The notes: generated from the letters alone by a model not told the origin. A stretch of DNA of 64,000 nucleotides from Limnohabitans lacus (GCF_030053395.1 NZ_JASGBH010000011.1:55478-119477), one strand, 5' to 3'. Positions 43,938 to 54,283 are shown, numbered from the stretch's first letter. Program-made: numbers and translations.

Positions 43938-44513
43938 ATGAAAAACATTGTCATTTTGATTTCTGGCTCGGGCTCCAACATGGCGGCCATCGTGCGTGCC
44001 GCCGAGCAAGAACGCTGGGCCGATCGCCTCCAAGCCCGTGTGGCCGCGGTGATCAGCAACAAGGCCGATGCCCAAGGCTTGGCCTTTGCTCAAGAACATG
44101 GCATCGCCACGGCGGTGCTGGACCACAAAGCCTTTGCCAGCCGAGAAGATTTCGATGCGGCCCTGATGGCGCGCATTGATGCTTTTTCACCCAGCCTGGT
44201 GGTGCTCGCAGGCTTCATGCGCATCCTCACGCCGGGTTTTGTGGCGCATTACGCGGGACGTTTGCTCAACATCCACCCGTCCTTGTTGCCCGCCTTTCCA
44301 GGTTTGAACACGCACCAACGGGCCATCGATGCTGGCTGCAAGTTTGCCGGAGCCACGGTGCACCAAGTCACGGCCGATCTGGACCATGGGCCCATCCTTG
44401 ATCAGGCGGTGGTGCCGGTGATGGCGGATGACACCCCCGAGCAATTGGCCGCACGCGTGCTCACGCAAGAGCACTTGATCTACCCGCGTGCTGTGGCGCA
44501 GTTCTTGGCTTAA
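43938..44513 (+). CDS. purN: Phosphoribosylglycinamide formyltransferase
   Basis: The 191 residues include the GAR-binding loop ISGSGSNM (9-15) and the catalytic triad Asn111, His113 and Asp149 (NIHPSLLPAF and TADLDHGPI). It formylates GAR with 10-formyl-THF in purine synthesis. The ATG at 43938 starts the family alignment MKNIVILISG. Its TAA stop overlaps the stop of the convergent DUF1653 gene. Confidence 0.97.
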   Translation: MKNIVILISGSGSNMAAIVRAAEQERWADRLQARVAAVISNKADAQGLAFAQEHGIATAVLDHKAFASREDFDAALMARIDAFSPSLVVLAGFMRILTPGFVAHYAGRLLNIHPSLLPAFPGLNTHQRAIDAGCKFAGATVHQVTADLDHGPILDQAVVPVMADDTPEQLAARVLTQEHLIYPRAVAQFLA

Positions 44514-44746
44514 TCGCCCACGCGCTCAAAGCGCGGCTGCACCTTGCCGTTGAACTCGGCCACATCGCCAAACATGGCCGCAGGGCGCACCCACAGGCCT
44601 TGTTCGCCATAAAGCGCTTGGTAAAGCGTCATGGGCTGCAGGTCTTCGCTGTGGCGAACGGTGCCCAGCACGCGGTACATGCCGCCTTTGTAGTGTTTGT
44701 AGAGGCCCTTGGGGGTTTCGATCAGGGGTGGCAGGTTTTCCGACAT
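44510..44746 (-). CDS. DUF1653 family protein
   Basis: The 78 residues, MSENLPPLIETPKGLYKHYKGGMYRVLGTVRHSEDLQPMTLYQALYGEQGLWVRPAAMF (shown here only as the family pattern KGGMYRVLG, RHSEDLQPMTLYQ and LWVRPA), are a single small beta-rich DUF1653 domain of unknown function. The start at 44746 lies 54 bases from the divergent methyltransferase gene. Its stop TAA overlaps the purN stop by two bases on the opposite strand. Confidence 0.88.
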   Translation of the reverse strand: MSENLPPLIETPKGLYKHYKGGMYRVLGTVRHSEDLQPMTLYQALYGEQGLWVRPAAMFGDVAEFNGKVQPRFERVGD

Positions 44747-44799
44747 GTCTTTCCTTGGGTCTTTCTGGCAAGCAGGGCAGGGATGGGACAATACACCCC

Positions 44800-46095
44800 A
44801 TGCATCCAAAAGCCCTTTTAGACGCCTGCGCCGATCTGGTCAGGCTGGTTCTCCAATTTGAACATCCCGCCGACGCTGTCGTGTCGCGTTATTTCCGTGA
44901 GCACCGCTCGCTGGGTCCGCGCGAGCGCGCCACCCTGGCCGAAACCGCATTCGCGGTGCTGCGCAAGAAACTGCTGTTCGAGCAATTGGCCCGCTCAGGC
45001 TCCGGCCCCAAAGAGCGCAAGCTGGCCATTTTGGGTTTCTTTGGCCCACGCGACTTTTTGGCCGCCGCTTTGAACGACACCGAAAAGAAATGGCTGGCCA
45101 CCTGCGACAGCATTCCAGCCGATGCCCTGATGGCCCCGCATCGCCACAACCTGCCCGAGTGGATGGCGCAAGCTTTGCAGGCGCAGTTGGGCGATGACTT
45201 CTGGGCCTTGGCCGAAAACCTGCAGCAAGCGGGCACACTCGATCTGCGTGTGAATACCCTGCAAGCCAAGCGCAACGAGATCCAAAAAGAATTGGCGCAA
45301 GCGGGCATCGCCTCTGAGCCCACACCTTATTCACCTTGGGGTCTGCGCTTGCAGGGCAAGCCAGCGCTGCAAAAGACCGATGCTTTCACACGCGGGGCGA
45401 TCGAGGTCCAAGACGAAGGCTCGCAATTGCTGGCCTTGTTGGTCGATGCCCACCGTGGCGAGATGGTGGTGGACTTTTGTGCAGGTGCGGGCGGCAAGAC
45501 GCTGGCGCTGGGCGCGTCCATGCGCAGCACGGGCCGTTTGTACGCTTTTGATGTGTCTGGCCATCGCCTTGATGCGCTCAAGCCGCGCATGGCCCGCAGC
45601 GGCTTGTCCAATGTGCATCCGGCAGCGATTGCGCATGAGCGCGATGACCGCGTCAAGCGATTGGCCGGCAAGATCGACCGCGTCTTGGTCGATGCGCCTT
45701 GCTCGGGTCTTGGCACCTTGCGCCGCAACCCGGACTTGAAGTGGCGTCAAAAGCCCCAAGCTGTGCAAGAGTTGACCGAAAAGCAGTTGGCCATCTTGCA
45801 AAGCGCTTCGCGCATGGTCAAGTCGGGTGGCCGTCTGGTCTATGCCACCTGCAGCGTGTTGCCCGAAGAAAACGAACTGATCGCGCAAGCCTTCAGTGCC
45901 GCCAATCCTGACTTTGTTCCCCTCAATGCAGCGCAAGAACTCGAGCGCCTGAAGGTGCCAGGTGCGGATGGTTTGTGCGCCCCGGCCATGACCGTGGCCG
46001 AAGACGGTACGCGTTCAGGCGGGGATTTCTTGCGTTTGTGGCCGCATCGCCATGGCACGGATGGCTTTTTTGCCGCAGCCTGGACTAGAAAGTAA
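44800..46095 (+). CDS. RsmB/NOP family RNA (cytosine-C5) methyltransferase
   Basis: The 431 residues comprise a NusB-like N-terminal domain, then a SAM methyltransferase core with VQDEGSQLLALLV, VVDFCAGAGGKTLAL, motif IV DAPCSGLGTLRRNPDLKW and the catalytic cysteine in YATCSVLPEENE. It makes m5C in rRNA or tRNA. It differs from classical rsmB, which usually sits by fmt/def; the target base is therefore uncertain. The ATG at 44800 was chosen as the family start. Confidence 0.9.
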   Translation: MHPKALLDACADLVRLVLQFEHPADAVVSRYFREHRSLGPRERATLAETAFAVLRKKLLFEQLARSGSGPKERKLAILGFFGPRDFLAAALNDTEKKWLATCDSIPADALMAPHRHNLPEWMAQALQAQLGDDFWALAENLQQAGTLDLRVNTLQAKRNEIQKELAQAGIASEPTPYSPWGLRLQGKPALQKTDAFTRGAIEVQDEGSQLLALLVDAHRGEMVVDFCAGAGGKTLALGASMRSTGRLYAFDVSGHRLDALKPRMARSGLSNVHPAAIAHERDDRVKRLAGKIDRVLVDAPCSGLGTLRRNPDLKWRQKPQAVQELTEKQLAILQSASRMVKSGGRLVYATCSVLPEENELIAQAFSAANPDFVPLNAAQELERLKVPGADGLCAPAMTVAEDGTRSGGDFLRLWPHRHGTDGFFAAAWTRK

Positions 46096-46207
46096 GTGTT
46101 TGGGATTCAATTGCGGGCTTGGCAGTCCGAAAGAACTGTCCTTTTGAGCCTGAAAAACTTAAAATCGAAAGATTGCCCGAAAACGGGTGAACGTAGAAAG
46201 TAAATGC

Positions 46208-47413
46208 ATGTTGTTGCCTGATTCGGCTTTTTTTGATGCCTTGATCCATTGGATGGGTCATGGAATGTTTGACCTTGCCTGGTGGCAAATCGTGTTGGTG
46301 ACCTTGGGCCTGACCCACATCACCATCGCCAGCGTGACGATTTTCCTGCACCGCCATCAAGCGCACCGCGCTTTGGACTTGCACGCCATTCCTTCGCATT
46401 TTTTCCGTTTTTGGCTGTGGCTGACCACGGGCCAGGTGACCAAAGAGTGGGCGGCCATCCACCGCAAACACCACGCCAAGTGCGAGCAGGCCGAAGACCC
46501 GCACAGCCCCCATGTGTACGGCATCAAGACCGTGCTGCTGACTGGCGCTGAGTTGTACCGCAAGGAATCCAAAAACCTGGACACCATGAAGCGTTATGGC
46601 CATGGCACCCCCGATGACTGGATCGAGCGCAACCTGTACACCCGCTTTTCCTGGCAAGGTGTAGCTTTGATGCTGATCATCGACGTGGCCTTGTTCGGCT
46701 TCATTGGTCTGACCATCTGGGCGGTGCAAATGGCCTGGATCCCGATCACAGCGGCCGGCATCATCAACGGCGCCGCCCATTACTGGGGTTACCGCAACTT
46801 TGAAGCGCACGACGCCAGCACCAACATCTCGCCTTGGGGCATCTTGATTGGCGGCGAAGAGTTGCACAACAACCACCACACCTACCCCACATCGGCCAAG
46901 TTGTCGGTCAAGCCTTACGAGTTCGACTTGGGCTGGGCCTACATCCGAACCCTCGAAATCATGGGTTTGGCCACCGTCAAGAAAACCGTACCGCGCCTGG
47001 CCTACGGCGACATCCGCCCTGTGGCCGACGAGAAAACCCTCGAAGCCTTGATCGCCAACCGCTACGAAGTCATGGCCGGTTATGCACGCAATGTGCGCGC
47101 TGTGATGCAGCAAGAAGCCAGCAAGTTGGATGTCAATGTGCAGCAAGCGGCCAAGCGTTGGTTGCACCGCGATGCGGCCAAAGTGCCCGCTGAGGCGCAG
47201 GACCAGCTCAAGCAAGCGCGTGCTGCCAGCCCAGTGCTCGACAAGATGCTGCAAATGCGTGACGAGCTCAGCCAGATCTGGCTCAACACCTCGCACTCGC
47301 GCGAGCAACTGGCCGCCGACTTGCAAGCTTGGTGCCGCCGGGCCGAAGAAAGTGGCATTGCTGCGCTGCGTGACTTTTCGGTCAAGTTGCGCGCTGTGCG
47401 CCAGCCTGGCTAA
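46208..47413 (+). CDS. Acyl-CoA/acyl-lipid fatty acid desaturase
   Basis: The 401 residues have the three histidine boxes of membrane desaturases: HRHQAH (48-53), HRKHH (85-89) and HNNHH in GGEELHNNHHTYP, with four membrane helices. It introduces a cis double bond, probably delta-9, to adjust membrane fluidity. The C-terminal 130 residues are an unusual helical extension (VDEKTLEALIANRYEVMAGY and later). The start at 46208 (MLLPDSAFFDALIHW) was preferred to GTG 46187. A strong terminator follows. Confidence 0.93.
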   Translation: MLLPDSAFFDALIHWMGHGMFDLAWWQIVLVTLGLTHITIASVTIFLHRHQAHRALDLHAIPSHFFRFWLWLTTGQVTKEWAAIHRKHHAKCEQAEDPHSPHVYGIKTVLLTGAELYRKESKNLDTMKRYGHGTPDDWIERNLYTRFSWQGVALMLIIDVALFGFIGLTIWAVQMAWIPITAAGIINGAAHYWGYRNFEAHDASTNISPWGILIGGEELHNNHHTYPTSAKLSVKPYEFDLGWAYIRTLEIMGLATVKKTVPRLAYGDIRPVADEKTLEALIANRYEVMAGYARNVRAVMQQEASKLDVNVQQAAKRWLHRDAAKVPAEAQDQLKQARAASPVLDKMLQMRDELSQIWLNTSHSREQLAADLQAWCRRAEESGIAALRDFSVKLRAVRQPG

Positions 47414-47436
47414 TGCGCACTCTGGCTGCACGCATC

Positions 47437-47467
47437 AAAAGGACCTTCGGGTCCTTTTCTTTTGGTG
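47437..47467 (+). terminator. Rho-independent terminator of the desaturase gene
   Basis: AAAAGGACC, the tetraloop TTCG, GGTCCTTTT (47437-47458), then CTTTTGG. Confidence 0.9.
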
Positions 47468-47481
47468 GAGTAAACACCACG

Positions 47482-47565
47482 GGCTTGAAGTGTCGGTGCT
47501 GAAGCCACCGACCCGCATCCTTTTCAACTTGATTGTCGTCGCAGGTCGGCGTGTCAGCTCCGCCA
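47482..47565. repeat. Diverged REP-like repeats in the desaturase-rpmG gap
   Basis: GAAGTGTCGGTGCTGAAGCCACCGACCC and GCAGGTCGGCGTGTCAGCTCC resemble the core of the repeats at 15279-15423 and 41415-41440, but less perfectly. The 284-base gap otherwise holds only two terminators. Confidence 0.5.
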
Positions 47566-47644
47566 TCCAGTGCCCCGTCAAAGTCATGGCCACAGCAAAG
47601 GCCGATCCCCCATCGCCGATCATCCTCACAACTGTTTCGGACAT

Positions 47645-47676
47645 AAAAAAACCCGCTGCGTTGGCAGCGGGTTTTT
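47645..47676 (-). terminator. Rho-independent terminator of rpmB-rpmG
   Basis: ACCCGCTGC, loop GTTG, GCAGCGGGT (47651-47672), flanked by an A-run at 47645-47650 that is a T-run on the minus strand. It lies about 21 bases after the rpmG stop. Confidence 0.92.
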
Positions 47677-47697
47677 GGTGGGAAGGCTCAGGCCGAA

Positions 47698-47868
47698 TCA
47701 CTTCAGCTTGATTTCCTTGTATTCAACATGCTTGCGAGCTTTGGGGTCGAACTTCATGATCGACATTTTCTCGGGCATGGTTTTCTTGTTTTTGCTGGTC
47801 GTGTAGAAGTGACCAGTGCCAGCTGTGGATTCCAGCTTGATTTTTTCGCGTCCGCCTTTGGTTGCCAT
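47698..47868 (-). CDS. rpmG: 50S ribosomal protein L33
   Basis: The translation from ATG at 47868 is 56 residues, the standard bL33 length: [18 protein letters not shown], then [17 protein letters not shown] and [11 protein letters not shown]. Cysteines of the zinc-binding form are absent, so it is the zinc-independent type. It lies 26 bases downstream of rpmB in the usual rpmB-rpmG pair and is part of the large ribosomal subunit. Confidence 0.96.
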   Translation of the reverse strand: MATKGGREKIKLESTAGTGHFYTTSKNKKTMPEKMSIMKFDPKARKHVEYKEIKLK

Positions 47869-47894
47869 GGTGTATGACTCCTAATGTTCTGGGT

Positions 47895-48128
47895 TTAGGC
47901 TTGACCGCGTGCACGCAGGTCTGCGAGCACGGCATCGATGCCGTTTTTGTCGATCAGGCGCAGAGCAGCGCTGGAGACGCGCAGACGCACCCAACGGTTT
48001 TCTGTTTCAACCCAGAAACGACGGTATTGCAGGTTCGGCAGGAACCGGCGCTTGGTTTTGTTGTTGGCGTGGGAAACGTTGTTCCCTGTCATTGGGCCTT
48101 TGCCCGTTACGTCGCAAACGCGTGCCAT
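47895..48128 (-). CDS. rpmB: 50S ribosomal protein L28
   Basis: The 77 residues, [20 protein letters not shown] with [13 protein letters not shown] and [12 protein letters not shown], are a full bL28. The gene heads rpmB-rpmG. Upstream lies a leader of about 160 bases, containing no gene, that starts at a possible promoter at 48295. Confidence 0.97.
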   Translation of the reverse strand: MARVCDVTGKGPMTGNNVSHANNKTKRRFLPNLQYRRFWVETENRWVRLRVSSAALRLIDKNGIDAVLADLRARGQA

Positions 48129-48294
48129 GTGGACACTCCGATACTTTTAAAACAGCCGGTGCCGATGGGTCTCATGCAGATTTGCATGGGGCCTGGCGCT
48201 CCAGCCTCACCTCGCCAAGATGGGTGGCGGTATCCCAGATCACTGAGCCTGTGATCCCCGGCGAATAGTCGGGGCAGATCCAGCAAAGCCAATC

Positions 48295-48300
48295 ATTATA
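48295..48300 (-). promoter_or_regulatory. Candidate -10 element of rpmB-rpmG
   Basis: On the minus strand the hexamer reads TATAAT exactly. No good -35 is seen 16-18 bases further upstream, inside the trxB 3' end, so support rests on the perfect -10 and its position. The resulting untranslated leader would be about 160 bases, room for structure. Confidence 0.35.
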
Positions 48301-48309
48301 CCCAGAAAA

Positions 48310-49395
<1,086 letters not shown>

Positions 49396-49397
49396 TT

Positions 49398-51800
49398 ATG
49401 ACCTATTCCCTCCACACCCTGAACCATTTGCCTTCTTCTGACGAGGAAGTCTCGGAACCGCGCCGTTTTTGGGCACGCTTTGCTCAGGAAATCAGTCTTT
49501 TGGTCGGCGCGGGTGTGTTGCTGTTGTGCCTGATGGCCTTGCTGAGTTACCAGGCGCTGGATCCGGCTTGGTCCACATCGGGCGCTGGTGGGAGCACACG
49601 CAACTGGATGGGACGATTCGGTGCCCTGTTTGCCGACATGGCCTATTTCATCTTTGGCTATTCCAGTTGGTGGTGCTTTGCAGCCGGCTTGCGCGCCTGG
49701 CTGTCGGGTTTGGCGCGTTGGTTGAGCGCAGGCGATGAAAGCCAAGCCGCAGATGACACGACCTTGCAGCGCAGGGCTTGGGTGTTTTGGTTGGGCTTGA
49801 CGCTGCTCATGTCAGCCAGTGCCTGTTTGGAGTGGACACGCCTGTACCGCTGGGAGTCGCATTTGCCCGGTCACAGCGGCGGTATTTTGGGTTACGAACT
49901 GGGTCGCTTGGGCATGCAGTGGCTGGGCTTCAATGGATCGGGTTTGCTGGGGCTGGTGATCGGCGTCATCGGTGTGGCCATGGTGTTCCGCTTTTCATGG
50001 GGGCAGTTGGCCGAGAACATTGGTGAGCGGATTGACCGCCTGGTCCAATCGCGTCATGTGAAGAAAGAAATCGAAGAAGACTTTGCCTTGGGGCAGCAAG
50101 CTTTGCGCGAACGCGAACAAGTGCTGTCCATGCAAGCCGTGGAGCCGCAATGGGACCTGGACTCCGCACACCTGAATGCACCCGAAGGTCAGCTCGATTT
50201 GGAGCCAGTACCTGTGCCACCTCCTCCTGCACCCGTGGTGGTCATCGAGCCAGGCGTCATGGATGTGCCCCGCAGTGATCGAGTGGTCAAAGAGCGCCAA
50301 AAACCCTTGTTCAACGAATTGCCCGACAGCAAGCTGCCACAGGTGGATTTGCTGGACGCCCTGACAGCACGTCAAGAAACGGTGTCGCCCGAAACGTTGG
50401 AGATGACCAGCCGCCTGATCGAGAAGAAACTCTCGGACTTCGGCGTCAAGGTGCGGGTGGTGGCTGCTGCGCCTGGCCCCGTGATCACGCGTTACGAAAT
50501 CGAGCCTGACACCGGCGTCAAGGGCTCGCAAATCGTCAACCTGGCCAAGGACTTGGCCCGCTCGCTCAGTTTGGTGTCGATCCGTGTGATCGAAACCATC
50601 CCTGGCAAAAACTACATGGCACTGGAATTGCCCAATGCCAAGCGCCAGTCGATCAAGCTCAGTGAAATTCTGGGCTCGCAGGTTTACAACGAAGCCAAGT
50701 CCATGCTGACCATGGGCTTGGGCAAGGACATCATCGGCAACCCGGTGGTGGCCGATCTGGCCAAGATGCCGCACGTGCTGGTGGCCGGTACCACCGGCTC
50801 AGGCAAATCGGTCGGTATCAACGCCATGATCTTGTCGCTGCTGTACAAGGCCGAAGCGCGTGATGTCCGCCTCTTGATGATCGACCCCAAGATGCTGGAG
50901 ATGTCGGTCTATGAAGGCATTCCGCACCTGCTGGCCCCAGTGGTCACCGACATGCGCCAGGCCGCACACGGCCTGAACTGGTGCGTCGCCGAGATGGAAA
51001 AGCGCTACAAACTCATGAGCAAGATGGGCGTGCGCAATCTGGCCGGCTACAACCAGAAAATCGACGACGCCACAGCGCGCGAAGAATTCATCTACAACCC
51101 CTTCAGCTTGACCCCGGACGATCCCGAACCGCTCAAACGCTTGCCCCATATCGTGGTGGTGATCGACGAGCTGGCTGACTTGATGATGGTGGTGGGTAAG
51201 AAGATCGAAGAACTGATCGCTCGCCTGGCCCAAAAAGCCCGAGCTGCCGGCATCCATTTGATCTTGGCCACCCAGCGCCCCAGCGTGGACGTGATCACGG
51301 GCCTGATCAAGGCCAACATCCCGACCCGCATCGCGTTTCAGGTGTCCAGCAAGATCGACAGCCGCACCATCTTGGATCAGATGGGCGCTGAAGCCCTGCT
51401 GGGCATGGGCGACATGCTCTACATGCCTTCGGGCACCGGTTTCCCGATCCGTGTACACGGCGCTTTTGTGAGCGACGAAGAAGTGCACCGCGTGGTCAGC
51501 TACCTCAAGAGCCAAGGTGAGCCCGACTACATCGAAGGCGTGCTCGAAGGCGGCACCGTGGACGAAGACGGCGGCATGCTGGGTGAAGGTGAAGACGCTG
51601 AAAAAGACCCGATGTACGACCAAGCGGTCGAAGTCGTGCTCAAGAACCGCAAGGCCAGCATCTCCTTGGTGCAGCGCCACTTGAAGATCGGCTACAACCG
51701 GGCCGCTCGACTGGTCGAGGACATGGAAAAAGCAGGTCTTGTCAGCGCCATGAGCGGCAGCGGCCAGCGCGAAATTTTGGTGCCCGCGCGGGCCGAGTAA
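49398..51800 (+). CDS. ftsK: DNA translocase FtsK
   Basis: The 800 residues have N-terminal membrane helices ([16 protein letters not shown] region and three more by about residue 200), a short Pro-containing linker, the motor domain with Walker A GTTGSGKS (464-471), Walker [12 protein letters not shown] and the winged-helix gamma domain at the end ([25 protein letters not shown]) that reads the KOPS sequences. FtsK pumps chromosome ends apart at the septum and activates XerCD. The linker is short compared with E. coli. lolA begins 3 bases after the stop. Confidence 0.97.
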   Translation: MTYSLHTLNHLPSSDEEVSEPRRFWARFAQEISLLVGAGVLLLCLMALLSYQALDPAWSTSGAGGSTRNWMGRFGALFADMAYFIFGYSSWWCFAAGLRAWLSGLARWLSAGDESQAADDTTLQRRAWVFWLGLTLLMSASACLEWTRLYRWESHLPGHSGGILGYELGRLGMQWLGFNGSGLLGLVIGVIGVAMVFRFSWGQLAENIGERIDRLVQSRHVKKEIEEDFALGQQALREREQVLSMQAVEPQWDLDSAHLNAPEGQLDLEPVPVPPPPAPVVVIEPGVMDVPRSDRVVKERQKPLFNELPDSKLPQVDLLDALTARQETVSPETLEMTSRLIEKKLSDFGVKVRVVAAAPGPVITRYEIEPDTGVKGSQIVNLAKDLARSLSLVSIRVIETIPGKNYMALELPNAKRQSIKLSEILGSQVYNEAKSMLTMGLGKDIIGNPVVADLAKMPHVLVAGTTGSGKSVGINAMILSLLYKAEARDVRLLMIDPKMLEMSVYEGIPHLLAPVVTDMRQAAHGLNWCVAEMEKRYKLMSKMGVRNLAGYNQKIDDATAREEFIYNPFSLTPDDPEPLKRLPHIVVVIDELADLMMVVGKKIEELIARLAQKARAAGIHLILATQRPSVDVITGLIKANIPTRIAFQVSSKIDSRTILDQMGAEALLGMGDMLYMPSGTGFPIRVHGAFVSDEEVHRVVSYLKSQGEPDYIEGVLEGGTVDEDGGMLGEGEDAEKDPMYDQAVEVVLKNRKASISLVQRHLKIGYNRAARLVEDMEKAGLVSAMSGSGQREILVPARAE

Positions 51801-51803
51801 CAA

Positions 51804-52466
51804 ATGACCTTTTCACGTCGTCATGCGCTGAGCGGGCTGTGTTCAATCGCCTTCGGCCTGTCCGGTCCTGCGCACGCCGATGGGCTCGATGCCCTGAACC
51901 AGTTCATCAAGCAAACACGCAGTGGCCGGGCGCAGTTCACCCAAGTGGTCACATCGCCGCCCAAGTCGGGGCAGGTCGCGCGCAGCAAAACGTCGAGTGG
52001 CAGTTTTGAATTTCAGCGGCCTGGCAAATTCCGCTTCGACTACCGCAAACCTTTTGTGCAAACCTTGGTGGCCGATGGCCAGACCCTGTGGCTGCACGAT
52101 GTGGACTTGAACCAGGTGTCGGCCCGCAACCAGGCGCAGGTCTTGGGTTCGACGCCGGTGGCCTTGCTGACGGCAGCCAGCGATCTGGAGGCCTTGAAGA
52201 CCGACTTCCAATTCAAGGCTGAGGCCGATCGTGAGGGTCTGCAGTGGGTGCGCGCGACACCCAAGAAATCCGATGGCCAGATCCAGTCCGTGTTGGTGGG
52301 CTTGCGCGCCGCCGACAAGGGCGTGGAGCTGGCCGTGCTCGATGTGCAAGACGCATTGGGTCAACGCTCGGTTTTGAATTTCTCAGCCTTTGAGCTCAAC
52401 CCCGCATTGCCGGCATCGGCTTTTGTGTTCAAGGCCCCCGCCGGTGCCGATGTGATCCGCCCCTGA
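51804..52466 (+). CDS. lolA: Outer membrane lipoprotein carrier protein LolA
   Basis: The 220 residues have a signal ending PAHA (about residue 25) that contains a double Arg, then the LolA half-barrel: LNQFIKQTRSGRAQFTQVV, SSGSFEFQRPGKFRFDYRKPF and LWLHDVDLNQVS. LolA carries lipoproteins across the periplasm from LolCD to the outer membrane. It follows ftsK and precedes rarA, the conserved Burkholderiales order. Confidence 0.95.
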   Translation: MTFSRRHALSGLCSIAFGLSGPAHADGLDALNQFIKQTRSGRAQFTQVVTSPPKSGQVARSKTSSGSFEFQRPGKFRFDYRKPFVQTLVADGQTLWLHDVDLNQVSARNQAQVLGSTPVALLTAASDLEALKTDFQFKAEADREGLQWVRATPKKSDGQIQSVLVGLRAADKGVELAVLDVQDALGQRSVLNFSAFELNPALPASAFVFKAPAGADVIRP

Positions 52467-52473
52467 GTCATTC

Positions 52474-52830
52474 ATGACGGCCGTGCCCCTCTCGCCCCAA
52501 GCCCCGCTGGCCGAGCGCTTGCGCCCACGCCATTTGGGCGAAGTGATCGGGCAGCAGCATTTGCTCGGTGAAGGCATGGCGCTGCGCCTGGCTTTTGAAT
52601 CGGGCCAGCCACACAGCTGCATTTTGTGGGGGCCACCGGGCGTGGGCAAAACCACCATCGCCCGCTTGATGGCCGACGCCTTTGATGCGCAATTCTTGAG
52701 CATCAGTGCGGTGCTCGGTGGGGTCAAAGACATCCGAGAAGCGGTGGAAAAAGCCGAAGCGGCCCGCACCGGTTTGCACCCCCAGCGCACCATCATGTTC
52801 GTTGACGAAGTGCACCGCTTCAACAAAGCT
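52474..52830 (+). pseudogene. rarA: Native rarA, 5' fragment cut by an island
   Basis: The first 119 codons of a GC-rich rarA are intact: LAERLRPRHLGEVIGQQHLL, Walker A GPPGVGKT (53-60) and FVDEVHRFNKA (Walker B). After Ala119 the frame runs into AT-rich DNA for about 29 foreign codons and stops at 52920. The sensor, lid and C-terminal oligomerisation domains are missing, so the product should be inactive. The gene sits where rarA is expected, 7 bases after lolA. The rest of it is not in the window. Confidence 0.95.
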
Positions 52831-52849
52831 GTCAAGTCATATATAAATC
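52831..52849. repeat. Left end of the island, candidate terminal inverted repeat
   Basis: The first foreign bases read GTCAAGTCATATATAAATC. The reverse complement of 63803-63822 begins GTCAAAGTCATATGAATTT, matching 12 of the first 13 bases with one inserted A. The match was found by eye and is short. Confidence 0.35.
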
Positions 52850-52887
52850 AACAACTTAGAAAGGCATTTGTGCAATTCCTTGTGCTT

Positions 52888-52905
52888 CCCCATTGTTCAA
52901 TGGGG
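52888..52905. promoter_or_regulatory. Palindrome just before the island rarA
   Basis: CCCCATTG TT CAATGGGG is a perfect 8-base inverted repeat ending 7 bases before the ATG, with its right arm merging into the ribosome site GGGGGTG. It could be an operator or a hairpin that masks the ribosome site. Confidence 0.45.
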
Positions 52906-52912
52906 GTGAAGC

Positions 52913-54214
52913 ATGGCTGATTTGTTCGCACAAGAGCCCTCCGCACCACTGGCTGAAGCACTTCGTCCAAAGACCTTGGACGAGGTGGTCGGACAGTCGC
53001 ACTTGCTGGGTGAAGGTAAGCCTTTAAGACTTGCCTTCCAGTCAGGCAAACCCCACTCCATGATCTTCTGGGGGCCGCCGGGTGTTGGCAAAACCACTTT
53101 GGCGCGCCTCACAGCTACAGCCTTCAAGTGCGAGTTCATTGCCTTGTCTGCGGTGTTCTCTGGTGTCAAAGACATTCGCGCTGCAATGGAGCAAGCACAG
53201 CAGAACCTTTCTATGGGCAAGCACACAATCTTGTTCGTAGATGAAATTCACAGGTTCAATAAGTCTCAACAAGACGCGCTTCTTCCTTATGCCGAAAGTG
53301 GGCTAGTCACCTTCATTGGTGCTACGACTGAGAACCCTTCTTTTGAAGTGAATTCGGCTTTGCTGTCGCGGGCTCAGGTCTATGTCTTGAAGTCTTTGAC
53401 AGACGAAGAACTGAAGCTGTTGCTTGTTCGCGCTCAAGAGCTTGCCATTGGTCATCTTCAGTTTGACGACCTGGCTAGGGACACAATCATTGGTTATGCA
53501 GATGGGGACGCCAGAAGGTTCTTGAACTTGTTGGAGCAGACAAGCACAGCAGCTAAGGCTTCTGGGATTAAAGCAATCAATGCTGACTTCTTGCAGAATG
53601 CTTTGACTCTGAATAGTCGTCGCTTTGACAAGGGCGGGGACAACTTCTATGACCAAATTTCAGCCTTGCACAAGTCAGTGCGCGGGTCCCATCCTGATGC
53701 TGCTCTTTACTGGCTGACACGCATGTTGGACGGTGGTGCTGATGCAAGGTATTTGGCACGGCGCATTGTTCGCATGGCTTGGGAAGACATTGGGCTTGCT
53801 GATCCAAGGGCCATGCAGATAGCTAACGATGCTGCTTTGACCTATGAGCGGTTGGGTAGTCCTGAAGGTGAATTGGCATTAGGGCAAGCTGTGATATATC
53901 TGGCTGTAGCGGCAAAAAGCAATGCTGGTTACAACGCCTACAACCAAGCTAAAGCATTCGTGAAGCAGGACAAGAGCAGGGAGGTTCCTGTTCATCTTCG
54001 CAATGCCCCAACAAAGCTCATGAAGGAACTGGGTTATGGGCATGAGTACAGATATGCTCATGATGAACCCAATGCCTATGCTGCTGGTGAAACCTATCTT
54101 CCTGAAGGCATAGAAGAGCCGGGTTGGTATCAGCCAGTGCCAAGAGGACTTGAAGTCAAGATTGCTGAAAAGCTTGCTCTCCTGCGGAAGTGGGATGAGG
54201 AAGCTGGGGAATGA
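52913..54214 (+). CDS. rarA: Replication-associated recombination protein A, island copy
   Basis: The 433 residues are a full-length RarA/MgsA: Walker A GPPGVGKT (54-61), DEIH (110-113), sensor 1 FIGATTENPSF, and the C-terminal RarA tetramer domain through LPEGIEEPGWYQPVPRGLE. It acts on stalled replication forks. Its codons are clearly more AT-rich than the native fragment, and protein similarity to the fragment is moderate, so it is a horizontally acquired orthologue and not a recent duplicate. It is the first gene of the island and presumably replaces the broken native copy. The start overlaps the tail of the truncated frame by 8 bases. Confidence 0.96.
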   Translation: MADLFAQEPSAPLAEALRPKTLDEVVGQSHLLGEGKPLRLAFQSGKPHSMIFWGPPGVGKTTLARLTATAFKCEFIALSAVFSGVKDIRAAMEQAQQNLSMGKHTILFVDEIHRFNKSQQDALLPYAESGLVTFIGATTENPSFEVNSALLSRAQVYVLKSLTDEELKLLLVRAQELAIGHLQFDDLARDTIIGYADGDARRFLNLLEQTSTAAKASGIKAINADFLQNALTLNSRRFDKGGDNFYDQISALHKSVRGSHPDAALYWLTRMLDGGADARYLARRIVRMAWEDIGLADPRAMQIANDAALTYERLGSPEGELALGQAVIYLAVAAKSNAGYNAYNQAKAFVKQDKSREVPVHLRNAPTKLMKELGYGHEYRYAHDEPNAYAAGETYLPEGIEEPGWYQPVPRGLEVKIAEKLALLRKWDEEAGE

Positions 54215-54283
54215 AAATTCAAACGAATTCCGATAAACATACACTGGTGCGAACTTGCCAGTGACTCATAAAAAAATAGATTT

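Noticed and set aside
52474..54214. Tandem duplication of rarA within the chromosome
   Set aside because: The two copies differ strongly in base composition and codon use, and the first is cut exactly where foreign DNA begins, so acquisition with the island explains it better.
54241..54283. CACTGG/CCAGTG hairpin before mod considered as a terminator of the island rarA
   Set aside because: The stem is only 6 bases with a 10-base loop and is followed by A-rich, not T-rich, sequence on the plus strand.
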